Positions 1 through 7,564 of a stretch of 64,000 nucleotides of DNA are shown piece by piece. The notes under the pieces were generated by a model that ran no database searches, was not told the origin of the DNA, and was given only the letters and a program-made list of their open reading frames with translations. Position 1 is the stretch's first letter, and each line of letters opens with the position of its first letter. A program made the translations under genes and the position numbers. Source of the DNA: Streptomyces seoulensis (GTDB taxonomy: Bacteria; Actinomycetota; Actinomycetes; Streptomycetales; Streptomycetaceae); NCBI RefSeq assembly GCF_004328625.1, contig NZ_CP032229.1, positions 868,001 to 932,000 of the forward strand. The letters are read 5' to 3'.

Positions 1-189
1 GAAGTAGTAGTAGATCAGGCCCTTGGCGACATGGGCCTGGCGGGCGATGTCGTCCATGGACAGCGCGTCGTAGGAGGTGTCCGCGAACAGCGTGCGCCCG
101 ATGGCGAGGAGTTCGGCACGGCGGGCCGCGGAGCGGTCGGTGCCGCGCGCCCGGTCGGGCACGGGCGCTGGTTGCTGACGCACACTCAC
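1..189 (-). CDS. TetR-family transcriptional regulator, N-terminal part (cut by window edge)
   Basis: The first 63 residues of a DNA-binding repressor are visible, read from a GTG at 189; the rest lies outside the window. After a charged tail comes a typical TetR helix-turn-helix: RRAELLAIGRTLF, then YDALSMDDIA and VAKGLIYYYF, the usual helix 1, helix 2 and recognition-helix pattern ending in YYF. TetR proteins are dimeric repressors released by small ligands; the ligand domain is not visible, so the target is unknown. It is transcribed in the same direction as the C39-like gene upstream, but a hairpin separates them, so it probably has its own promoter. Family assignment is secure. Confidence 0.8.
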   Translation of the reverse strand, partial: MSVRQQPAPVPDRARGTDRSAARRAELLAIGRTLFADTSYDALSMDDIARQAHVAKGLIYYYF

Positions 190-235
190 AGTCTGCCCTG
201 GTCTCGGCGTTCGGCGGGACCCGCGCAGTATGGCA

Positions 236-271
236 GAGGGGGCGGGCGGACCGGCGCCCGGCCGCCCCCTC
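236..271 (-). terminator. Hairpin terminator after the C39-like gene
   Basis: Arms GAGGGGGCGG (236-245) and CCGCCCCCTC (262-271) form a perfect 10-bp stem with a 16-nt loop, starting 8 nt past the stop codon at 279-281. There is no T-tract, as is usual for Streptomyces. Confidence 0.5.
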
Positions 272-278
272 CACCGGG

Positions 279-1649
279 TCAGCGCACGCCCACCGCCGCG
301 AGCGCGCGCAGCTGGCGCGAGGTCGGGCGGGCCGGGAAGTACAGGTAGCAGACACCGCCCGTACCGCTCTTGACCTGGCCGTTCGCGTCGTAGCGCTTGG
401 TGCGCAACCAGATGTTCTCCCACTCGCGGCGGGCGTAGACCCGGCGCACCTCGGGGTCGCTGGGCGAGGCCGGGTCGTTGGCGATGACGTCACCGTCGGC
501 GGTGAAGCCGATGACCGTCATCAGGTGGCCGGAGGTGCCGTAACCGGCGCCGGTCAGCTCGGTCTTGAGGAAGGACTGGGAGGTGATGGCCGGGATGCCC
601 GCCGCGATCAGGGTCTCCAGGTCGGTGAGCGAGTTCAGCCGGGTCACCACGCCCTGGATGCCGGGGAAGGTGGCCGCGTAGGCCGCGTTGAACGGCCAGT
701 TGCCGCAGCCGGTGTACTGGTGGTCGTAGGTGTACCGGGCCGCGTGGTCCACCTGCGGGTCGGCGTAGGAGGGGTCGACCCAGGCGAGCTGTTTCGGGGT
801 GAGCCGGCCGCCCCAGTACTCGACGATCATCTGCGAGGAGGTCGGGCTGCACCACGCCTCGCCGCCGTTGTCGTACTCGGGGTACTGGCCCTTGTGGATC
901 TCCTGCGAGTAGCGCGGTACGACCAGTTCGCGGGCGAGGCCGGGCGTGGAGGCCGGGACGGTGAAGCGGTCGGGGACGTCGGAGCCCATCGCGCCGGCGC
1001 GCCACACGGTCGGGGTCCGGCGGGTGCCCGGCGTCCGGTACAGGGTGAGGCGCAGCCGGTACGCGACCGCGCGCAGGCCGGTGCTCGCGTCGTCGATGGC
1101 GAAGGTGTCGGTCCACACCGAGCTCTTGCCGTCGCTCTGGTCGTCCACCGAGGTCCGCTTGATGTCCTCGTCGCCCGCGGCCCAGCGGCCCATCACGTAC
1201 CAGGGGGCGGTGGTGCTGTCGGAGTAGGTGGCCTGGAGTTCGGTCTGGAGCCAGGTGCCGGCCGGGGTGTCGGCGTTCCAGGACGCGATCAGCTCGGTGG
1301 CGGGCACCCGGAGCCGGTGCAGCGGGGAGGTCCAGGTGGCGTACTCCCAGGCGGCGGTGGTGCCGGTGTGCGGGTCGGTGTAGTCGGTGCGGCCCTCGGG
1401 CACGGCGATGACGATGCCGGGGCGGCGGCCGGCCACGGTCCGGGTGCCGCGTCCGGTGCCGCCGCGCCAGTCGAAGTACGTGGTCCAGGCGCGGTTGTCG
1501 ACGGGACGGGCGGGCGCGCGGCCCGCGTCACCGGCGCCGGCGGCCGCCGGTGACGTGGCGGCGGCCGCGGGTACCGTCCCGGCGGCCGCCGCGACGGCGA
1601 CGGCTGCGGCGAGGACGGTACGGCGGGACGGCTGCTGGGCTCTGCTCAT
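279..1649 (-). CDS. Secreted C39-like cysteine peptidase family protein (Tat signal)
   Basis: A 456-residue exported protein. The chosen ATG at 1649 gives MSRAQQPSRRTVLAAAVAV, a twin-arginine signal peptide, with a G-rich ribosome site about 10 nt upstream; a longer reading from 1709 adds 20 residues lacking signal character. Residues ~60-240 are a beta-rich region of unknown role. The C-terminal half is a peptidase_C39_2-like papain fold with candidate catalytic residues Cys~267 (EAWCSPTSSQ), His~375 (TSGHLMTVIGF) and Asp~392 (IANDPAS). Members of this family are often annotated as extracellular proteins of unknown substrate; proteolysis is inferred from the intact triad. It stands alone, with a hairpin downstream and a DasR-like box upstream. 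Confidence 0.75.
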   Translation of the reverse strand: MSRAQQPSRRTVLAAAVAVAAAAGTVPAAAATSPAAAGAGDAGRAPARPVDNRAWTTYFDWRGGTGRGTRTVAGRRPGIVIAVPEGRTDYTDPHTGTTAAWEYATWTSPLHRLRVPATELIASWNADTPAGTWLQTELQATYSDSTTAPWYVMGRWAAGDEDIKRTSVDDQSDGKSSVWTDTFAIDDASTGLRAVAYRLRLTLYRTPGTRRTPTVWRAGAMGSDVPDRFTVPASTPGLARELVVPRYSQEIHKGQYPEYDNGGEAWCSPTSSQMIVEYWGGRLTPKQLAWVDPSYADPQVDHAARYTYDHQYTGCGNWPFNAAYAATFPGIQGVVTRLNSLTDLETLIAAGIPAITSQSFLKTELTGAGYGTSGHLMTVIGFTADGDVIANDPASPSDPEVRRVYARREWENIWLRTKRYDANGQVKSGTGGVCYLYFPARPTSRQLRALAAVGVR

Positions 1650-1766
1650 GGGCGCGACTACCCCCAGGTGTCCGGATCGGGACGGTTCAGGTGAACGGGC
1701 GTGCGCCAACTATGGAGCAGCCGCCATGCCCCTGCCAGCACTTCGGCTCATGCCACGCCCACCAAT

Positions 1767-1782
1767 ATTGGTCTTGGCCAAT
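1767..1782. promoter_or_regulatory. Imperfect dre-like (DasR-type) inverted repeat, low confidence
   Basis: The 16-mer ATTGGTCTTGGCCAAT matches 12 of 16 positions of the DasR-type consensus ACTGGTCTAGACCAGT as I remember it, including the TGGTCT half. It partly overlaps a perfect palindrome ACCAATATTGGT (1761-1772). It lies 118 nt upstream of the C39-like start and just downstream of the permease stop, so any control would be of the C39-like gene. GntR-type control is inferred from the motif only. Confidence 0.3.
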
Positions 1783-1820
1783 GGCGGGAAACCGCCGCAC
1801 CGGCAGGAGCTCCCGCAAGC

Positions 1821-3362
1821 TCAGACCAGGTCCATCGCCGCGACCTCGTCGGGGCGGCCGTAGCTGACCGGGCCCTGGAAGCGGCGGCGGGCGGTGGTGA
1901 ACCACCACACCGTGGCGATGAGCAGCACGGCCGCGAGCGCGATCGGCGCGTAGTTGAAGGAGTCCACGGTGATCGGGGACGCCTGCGGCAGCATGAACAG
2001 GACGCTGCTCAGCAGAATCCAGGTCACCGCGACCCAGCCGATCGGGCGGCCCCAGCGGCCCAGGTGCCAGGGGCCGGCCTGGAACTCGTCGCCGAGCCGC
2101 AGCCGGAGGAAGATCGGCACCGCGTAGGCGAGGAACAGTCCGACCACGTTGACGCTGACGATCGCCGTGAACGCCGTGTGGGACCACCAGCCGGGCACCA
2201 CCAGGGCGAGCGAGCAGGCCACCGCGAGCCAGACCGCCTTGACGGGCGTCCGGGTGCGCGGCGAGACCGAGTGCCACCAGCGGGAGCCGGGCATGGCGCC
2301 GTCGCGCGAGAAGGCGAAGATCTGCCGGGTGTTGCTGGTGAGGTTGGCCAGGCCGCAGAAGAGCATGGCGCCGATGACGATCAGCAGCATGGCCTTGGCG
2401 GTGCCGAGGCCGAGCCCGTCGATGAGAATCTGGACGGGAGGCGCGTCCGAGCCGGCCACCTTGGTGTAGTCGCTAATGCTGTAGACCAGCGCGAGCATCA
2501 GGATCAGGCCGGTGATCGCCGAATAGCCGATGGCCCGGGTGATGCCCTTGGGCGCGTTGACGGTCGCCTGGACCGTTTCCTCCGACATGTGGAAGCTGCC
2601 GTCGAAGCCGGTGAAGGTCCAGCTAGTGACCAGCAGGCCCAGCATGCCGCCGTAAAGCCCGTTGGTGAAGCCGGTGTTGTTCTCGAAATGCGTGACGAAG
2701 GACGCCGACTGGTGGTGATCCGGAATCACGATGAGTGCCCCCACGATCACGACGAGTCCGATCAGCAGCCACCAGACGGAAATCCGGTTCAGCAGCGCGA
2801 CCAGCTGGACGGTGTAGGTGTTGGCGAGACCCTGGAGCACGATGATCAGCGCGGTGATCAGCACCGTCTGGTGGGCGGTGGGCTCGTAGGAGGGCCACTG
2901 GAGGGCGACGAACGCCTGGATGAAGGTGGCGGCCGCGTATCCGGTGGCGGCGGTGCCGCCGATCTGTCCGACGAAGTTCAGCCAGCCGGTGAACCAGGAC
3001 CAGGCGCCCTTGTGCCGCTTGGCGAGTTTACCGGCGGAGAAATACAGCGCCCCGCTCGTCGGATAGGCGGAGGCGACCTCCGCCATGGCGGCTCCGATGA
3101 AGAGGACCATCACGGATACGCCGATCCAGCCGAACACGAGAATGCGGGGACCGCCCGCACTCAGACCGAATCCGAAGGACGAGAAAATACCCGACAGGAT
3201 ATTGATGATGGTGAAGGAGATCGCGAAATTGTCGAACGCTTTGAAACGGCGGGTGAGTTTGCGCGGATAACCCATCGCGTGCAGGGTCGCGTCGTCGTCG
3301 AGCACGACCGGTCCCTCGGCCGCCGGAGCCTCGGCCCCGGGCGGCGATATCCGTTCCGACAC
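1821..3362 (-). CDS. APC-superfamily amino acid permease
   Basis: A 513-residue integral membrane transporter with about 12 hydrophobic segments, starting at GTG 3362 behind AAAGG. The N-terminus has the pattern of the amino-acid/choline transporter branch of APC permeases: YPRKLTRRFKAFDNFAISF, then ISFTIINILSGIFSSFGFGL (helix 1), and the SAYPTSGALYFSAGKLA segment. This branch includes GABA, choline and yeast BAT1-type carriers, so substrates are probably amino acids or small amines taken up by proton symport; the exact substrate cannot be read from sequence. It follows the helical-repeat gene at 3406-4362 by 43 nt in the same orientation and may be cotranscribed with it. Confidence 0.85.
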   Translation of the reverse strand: MSERISPPGAEAPAAEGPVVLDDDATLHAMGYPRKLTRRFKAFDNFAISFTIINILSGIFSSFGFGLSAGGPRILVFGWIGVSVMVLFIGAAMAEVASAYPTSGALYFSAGKLAKRHKGAWSWFTGWLNFVGQIGGTAATGYAAATFIQAFVALQWPSYEPTAHQTVLITALIIVLQGLANTYTVQLVALLNRISVWWLLIGLVVIVGALIVIPDHHQSASFVTHFENNTGFTNGLYGGMLGLLVTSWTFTGFDGSFHMSEETVQATVNAPKGITRAIGYSAITGLILMLALVYSISDYTKVAGSDAPPVQILIDGLGLGTAKAMLLIVIGAMLFCGLANLTSNTRQIFAFSRDGAMPGSRWWHSVSPRTRTPVKAVWLAVACSLALVVPGWWSHTAFTAIVSVNVVGLFLAYAVPIFLRLRLGDEFQAGPWHLGRWGRPIGWVAVTWILLSSVLFMLPQASPITVDSFNYAPIALAAVLLIATVWWFTTARRRFQGPVSYGRPDEVAAMDLV

Positions 3363-3405
3363 TGATCTGCCTTTCTGTTGGGGGGTGGACGCGTGAAGTG
3401 CGGTC

Positions 3406-4362
3406 TCAGGCGGGTCCGGGCACGGGCAGCCCGCAGGCCCGCCGGGCGCGGGAGAGCTGCTCGGCGGGGTCGCCGAAGGCGCTCCAGGGCATGCGCGAGG
3501 CGTACGGGCCCATCGCCGCGAAGACCGCCCGTGCCTCGAACTCGCTCTGGCCCATGACCAGCGCGTGCGCGAGGTAGGCCAGGTCGAGCACCGGGGTGAA
3601 GCGTGAACCGGCCACCGTGGGCAGCCAGTTGCGGTAGGCGGCCAGCGCGGTGGAGCGCCACTGCGGCTGCTCCCAGACCCGGTCGGCGAGCAGCTGGGTC
3701 GGGTTGTAGCTCTCCACCAGCGCGACCAGCGGCAGCAGCCGGAGGGCGGAGTCGGCGGGGGCGCGCTGGCTGAGGAAGGCGGCCACGTCCCAGGCGGCGT
3801 TGACCGTGCCGCCGTGCCGGGTGAAGAAGAAGGAGAGGAAGCGGTGATGGGCCTCGCGGTGCCAGGGGTCCAGGGACAGGATGTGGGCGAACAGCCGCCA
3901 GGGGCCGGGCGGCGCGGTGAGCAGGCCCTGCGGCGCGGGTTCGCGCAGCTGGTGCAGCCGGGCCATGGTCAGTTTGGCGACCCAGGGTGTGGGGTCGTCC
4001 GGGGCGAGGGCGGCGGCGCGTTCGCAGGCGGCCAGCGCTATCCGTTCCAGCGCCTCGGCGCGTTCGTCGCGCGCGTCGGCGGCCCGCATCGCGCGCTGCA
4101 CGGCCACCCGGGCCCACATCAGCGCGGCCTCGGGCGACGGCTCCTCGGCCAGCCAGCGCTCCACCAGGTCGGTGCCGGCCGCCTCCGAGGCCAGCACCAG
4201 CGAGCGGTGGGCGCGCAGGGCGAAGTCGGACCGGGTCTCGGCGAGAGCCTCGCAGGCGTAGCGGTGACGCCCCGCCCGTACGTCGACGCATACGCTCGCC
4301 AGGACGCGGTCGTCGGCCGCCGGGTGCCAGACGTACTGCCCCTCGAATAACTCCGCGGCCAT
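3406..4362 (-). CDS. Conserved hypothetical alpha-helical (TPR-like) protein
   Basis: A 318-residue soluble protein starting at ATG 4362, with AGGGGAG just upstream. It has no signal peptide or membrane segment. The sequence is Ala/Arg-rich and built of paired helices such as ALMWARVAVQRAMRAADARDE and ERIALAACERAAALAPDDPTPW, which resemble tetratricopeptide repeats; a WxxxRFLSFFFTRHGG-like stretch follows in the middle. No catalytic motif is visible. I know it only as a conserved Streptomyces protein of unknown function. It lies 43 nt upstream of the permease, which suggests one transcript, but a functional link is not established. Confidence 0.7.
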   Translation of the reverse strand: MAAELFEGQYVWHPAADDRVLASVCVDVRAGRHRYACEALAETRSDFALRAHRSLVLASEAAGTDLVERWLAEEPSPEAALMWARVAVQRAMRAADARDERAEALERIALAACERAAALAPDDPTPWVAKLTMARLHQLREPAPQGLLTAPPGPWRLFAHILSLDPWHREAHHRFLSFFFTRHGGTVNAAWDVAAFLSQRAPADSALRLLPLVALVESYNPTQLLADRVWEQPQWRSTALAAYRNWLPTVAGSRFTPVLDLAYLAHALVMGQSEFEARAVFAAMGPYASRMPWSAFGDPAEQLSRARRACGLPVPGPA

Positions 4363-4616
4363 GCTCCCCTGTCCGTCCCGATACGACGCGTCGCAGTTGT
4401 GCAGGACGCACCTTACTCATCGGGCGACACACCTGGAACGCCGAATTTCACATATCGGTCGGCGGATTCCGGGGGAAAATCTCCACCGATTGACCTTGAG
4501 TCAGCGGGAGCCTCGGGAAGTCGCGCTTTTCGGGCCGTCGGACACCTCGCCTTCACCCCCTACTAGACTGTTTCCGGCAGAACTCCCCCACACCGCACCA
4601 CACCTCAGGAAACGCC

Positions 4617-5225
4617 ATTCACGACCTCGCCCGCCGGCTGCGCGCCCTCCCCCCGTCCCTCGGGCCGGTCCGGCTGATCGGTGTCGACGGGCACGCGGGC
4701 TCCGGGAAGTCCACCTTCGCCGGACACCTGGCCGCCGCCCTCGGCGGGGCGCCGGTGCTGCACCTGGACGACATCGCCACCCACGACGAGCTGTTCGCCT
4801 GGACCGGCCGCCTGACCGCCCAGGTCATCGAGCCGCTCGGCCGGGGCGAGAGCGCGCGGTACGCCCCCTACGACTGGACCCTGCGCGCCTTCGGCCCGCC
4901 CCGCGTCCTGCCGCCCGCCCCCGTGGTCCTGGTCGAGGGCGTCGGCGCCGGGCGCCGGGCGCTGCGCCCGCGTCTGGCGGCCCTGATCTGGATGGAGCTG
5001 TCCGCACCGGAGTCCTGGGCGCGGGGCCGTCGCCGGGACGGCGAGGCCCAGCGGGAGTTCTGGGACGGCTGGACGGAGGCGGAGCGCGCGCACTTCGCCG
5101 ACGACCCCTCGCGCCCCCACGCGGACCTCGTGGTGCGCGCGGCACCCGAGGGATATCAGGTGCTGCCAGGGCCCGCGAGCCCCCTCCGGCGGGAGTCGCG
5201 GGGCCCGGATTCTCACTCAGGGTGA
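4617..5225 (+). CDS. Small P-loop NTPase, uridine-kinase-like, with a probable ATT start
   Basis: A 202-residue cytoplasmic protein of the uridine kinase-like P-loop group. The Walker A motif GHAGSGKST is at residues 25-33, followed by a hydrophobic strand and LDDIATHDELF (the DD typical of nucleoside kinases), and VVLVEGVGAGRRAL as the Walker B/lid side. The reading frame has no ATG, GTG or TTG upstream of the P-loop; the first plausible initiator is ATT at 4617, six bases after AGGA at 4607-4610. The resulting N-terminus (x)HDLARRLRALPP fits the family. A later start at ATG 4755 would delete the P-loop and is rejected. The phosphorylated substrate is unknown. The 254-nt gap before it holds a possible -10 (TAGACT, 4564-4569) and no gene. 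Confidence 0.7.
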   Translation: MHDLARRLRALPPSLGPVRLIGVDGHAGSGKSTFAGHLAAALGGAPVLHLDDIATHDELFAWTGRLTAQVIEPLGRGESARYAPYDWTLRAFGPPRVLPPAPVVLVEGVGAGRRALRPRLAALIWMELSAPESWARGRRRDGEAQREFWDGWTEAERAHFADDPSRPHADLVVRAAPEGYQVLPGPASPLRRESRGPDSHSG

Positions 5226-5296
5226 TGAGCCGTCCGCTGTGTGCTCAACGTGTGAAGACGGCCGTTCCGGAAGTTCGTTCAGGACCCCAACTTGGC

Positions 5297-5326
5297 TTGA
5301 CCCGGCGCCCGTACAGGTCATACGTT
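5297..5326 (+). promoter_or_regulatory. Sigma-70-type promoter in a gene-free interval
   Basis: TTGACC (5297-5302) and TACGTT (5321-5326) are separated by 18 bp, predicting a start near 5333. It lies in the 442-nt gene-free interval 5226-5667. The only element immediately downstream is a strong terminator. Confidence 0.4.
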
Positions 5327-5332
5327 CTCCAC

Positions 5333-5405
5333 ACACGGCCTTCACGGGTCGTTCCAGAGACACGAAGCCCCCGATTGTTCCCCCGTGATCGGGGGCTTCG
5401 TTCTG
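5333..5405 (+). ncRNA. Candidate small RNA (or short attenuated leader)
   Basis: The promoter at 5297-5326 and the terminator at 5363-5400 would delimit a transcript of about 70 nt with no credible reading frame. It sits between the kinase gene (ends 5225) and the AAA+ gene (starts 5668), both on the same strand. It could be an independent small RNA, or a prematurely terminated leader of the AAA+ gene; the sequence alone does not decide. Confidence 0.35.
5363..5400 (+). terminator. Strong intrinsic terminator
   Basis: CGAAGCCCCCGAT (5363-5375) and ATCGGGGGCTTCG (5388-5400) form a perfect 13-bp stem with a 12-nt loop, followed by TTCT. It would end the candidate small RNA and/or read-through from the kinase gene. 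Confidence 0.75.
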
Positions 5406-5667
5406 CCCGGAGTCGGCTCCCGGCCCGCGAAACGCACCGATTCGATCACCCTCGGTGACCGCGCCCCGTGCGCCCCGCATGCTCCCACCTCGTCAAACGC
5501 CGTCTGCGGCACCCTTCGGCAGCCGGTGGTCCCACGGGTACGATGCCCTCGGTGCGACCTTCGGGCAGCAGCCTCGCGCACCGGCAACTCCGGTCCGCGG
5601 TACAGCGGTTCGACCGCGGCGACCGCCGAGCGCCTGCCCGGCGGGCAACCAACGGGGAGCACGGTTC

Positions 5668-7542
5668 GTGGGGGACGTGATGGACTTCGGCACGCGGGGC
5701 CCCGAGGCCCCGGCCGACCTCGCCTGGGTGCGAGGCGTGGACGCCTACACGATGGGCGCCTACCCGCAGGCCGAGGAGGAGTTCCGCGCCGCGACGCGGA
5801 TGGACCCGGGGATGGCCGACGCCTGGCTCGGGCTGCACGCGCTCAGGGTCGACACGACCACCGCGCTGCTGCGGATGTTCCGGCACCGCGAGCGCTTCGG
5901 CGAACAGCGCGCCCGGCACCGCCGCTCCCTCAACTCCTGGTACTGGCTGGGCTGGTGGGTGCAGCCGGTGCTGGAGAGCCCCCGCGACCTGCTGCTGGCG
6001 CACGCCTCGCACTGGCTGGACGGCCGCCACGTGCCGGAGCTGGACCGGGCGCTGGCCGGGCTGCCGCCCGTGGACACCGACCCGCAGGTGCGCTTCCTGC
6101 ACGCCTGCCGCGCCTATCTGGTCAAGGACTGGGACCAGCTGGTCCGGCACACCGACCCGCTGCTGGACGACCCGCTGCTCGGCATAGAGGCGGGCCTGTT
6201 CGGCGGCATGGCCCGGGTCCGGCTGGAGACGTACGGGCAGGCCGAGCCGCTGCTGTCGGCCGCGCTGATGCTCTGCCGCAGCGAGCAGCCGCAGCGCAAG
6301 GAGCTGCGCTACTGGCTGGCCCGCGCCCACGAGGGCACCGGCCGCAGTGCCGCCGCGCTCCCGCTGTACCGGGCGGTGCACCGGGTCGACCCGGCCTTCA
6401 TGGACACCTCCGCCCGGCTCGCCGCCATCGCCGAGGGCGACGGGTACGAGGACGCCGGCGACTTCGCGGCGGTCACCCTGTCCGGCGCCGGCCAGGACCA
6501 GATGGACGGCCCCGACACCCTCGACCCGCTGTTCGGTGCCGAGGGCCGCGACCTGAGGTTCGCCGAGCCCGACCTGCCGGCCGGTCCGCTGCCCTCGGCG
6601 GGGGACCGCGCGGTCCGCGTCAAGAGCGGGCTGTCCTCCCCGAACCTGCCGGCCGGGCCGACCGATCCGGGCTTACTGGAGGAGGCGCTGGAGGAACTGG
6701 AGCGCATGGTGGGCCTGGAGCCCGTCAAGCGCCAGGTGAAGGCGCTCTCGGCGCAGCTGAACATGGCCCGGCTGCGCGCCGGGCAGGGCCTCCCGGTCCA
6801 GCCGCCGAAACGGCACTTCGTCTTCTCCGGCCCCTCCGGCACCGGCAAGACCACGGTGGCCCGCATCCTGGGCCGGGTCTTCTACGCCCTGGGCCTGCTC
6901 GGCGGCGACCATCTGGTGGAGGCCCAGCGGGCCGATCTGGTCGGCGAGTACCTGGGCCAGACCGCGGTGAAGGCCAACGAGCTGATCGACTCGGCCATCG
7001 GCGGCGTGCTCTTCGTGGACGAGGCGTACGCGCTCTCCAACTCCGGGTACGGCAAGGGCGACGCGTACGGCGACGAGGCGCTCCAGGTGCTGCTGAAGCG
7101 GGCCGAGGACAACCGCGACCATCTGGTGGTGATCCTCGCCGGGTACCCCGAGGGCATGGACCGGCTGCTGGCCGCCAACCCCGGACTGTCGTCCCGCTTC
7201 ACCACCCGGGTGGACTTCCCCTCGTACCGCCCCACGGAACTGACCGAGATCGGGCGGGTGCTGGCGGCGGAGAACGGGGACGCGTGGGACGAGGAGGCGG
7301 TGGAGGAGCTGCGCTCCATCGCCGGGCACGTGGTCGACCAGGGCTGGATCGACGAGCTGGGCAACGGCCGGTTCCTGCGCACGCTGTACGAGAAGAGCTG
7401 CGCGTACCGGGATCTGCGGCTGTCCACCTGTCCGGGCGTCCTCTCCCGCGAGGACCTGGCCACCCTGCGGCTGCCGGACCTGATGCAGGCGTACGGCGAG
7501 GTGCTGTCGGGGCGGGCGCCGCAGGACCCGTCGGCGATGTGA
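5668..7542 (+). CDS. AAA+ ATPase of the CbxX/CfqX type with helical N-terminal half (EccA-like)
   Basis: A 624-residue cytoplasmic protein. The GTG at 5668 is preferred because GGGGAG ends 8 nt before it; a reading from 5455 adds 71 low-complexity residues. Residues ~10-300 are TPR-like helices (for example DAYTMGAYPQAEEEFRAATR). The C-terminal AAA+ module starts at ~345 with VGLEPVKRQVKAL; Walker A GPSGTGKTT is near 388 and Walker B GVLFVDEAYAL near 450, then a sensor-1/arginine-finger stretch ending PGLSSRFTTRVDFP. This layout matches EccA of ESX type VII secretion and CbxX/CfqX proteins. No other type VII gene is in the window, so the client is unknown. It is convergent with the CBS-domain pair. 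Confidence 0.8.
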   Translation: MGDVMDFGTRGPEAPADLAWVRGVDAYTMGAYPQAEEEFRAATRMDPGMADAWLGLHALRVDTTTALLRMFRHRERFGEQRARHRRSLNSWYWLGWWVQPVLESPRDLLLAHASHWLDGRHVPELDRALAGLPPVDTDPQVRFLHACRAYLVKDWDQLVRHTDPLLDDPLLGIEAGLFGGMARVRLETYGQAEPLLSAALMLCRSEQPQRKELRYWLARAHEGTGRSAAALPLYRAVHRVDPAFMDTSARLAAIAEGDGYEDAGDFAAVTLSGAGQDQMDGPDTLDPLFGAEGRDLRFAEPDLPAGPLPSAGDRAVRVKSGLSSPNLPAGPTDPGLLEEALEELERMVGLEPVKRQVKALSAQLNMARLRAGQGLPVQPPKRHFVFSGPSGTGKTTVARILGRVFYALGLLGGDHLVEAQRADLVGEYLGQTAVKANELIDSAIGGVLFVDEAYALSNSGYGKGDAYGDEALQVLLKRAEDNRDHLVVILAGYPEGMDRLLAANPGLSSRFTTRVDFPSYRPTELTEIGRVLAAENGDAWDEEAVEELRSIAGHVVDQGWIDELGNGRFLRTLYEKSCAYRDLRLSTCPGVLSREDLATLRLPDLMQAYGEVLSGRAPQDPSAM

Positions 7543-7564
7543 CGGGCCCCGCGGCCGGTCCGGC

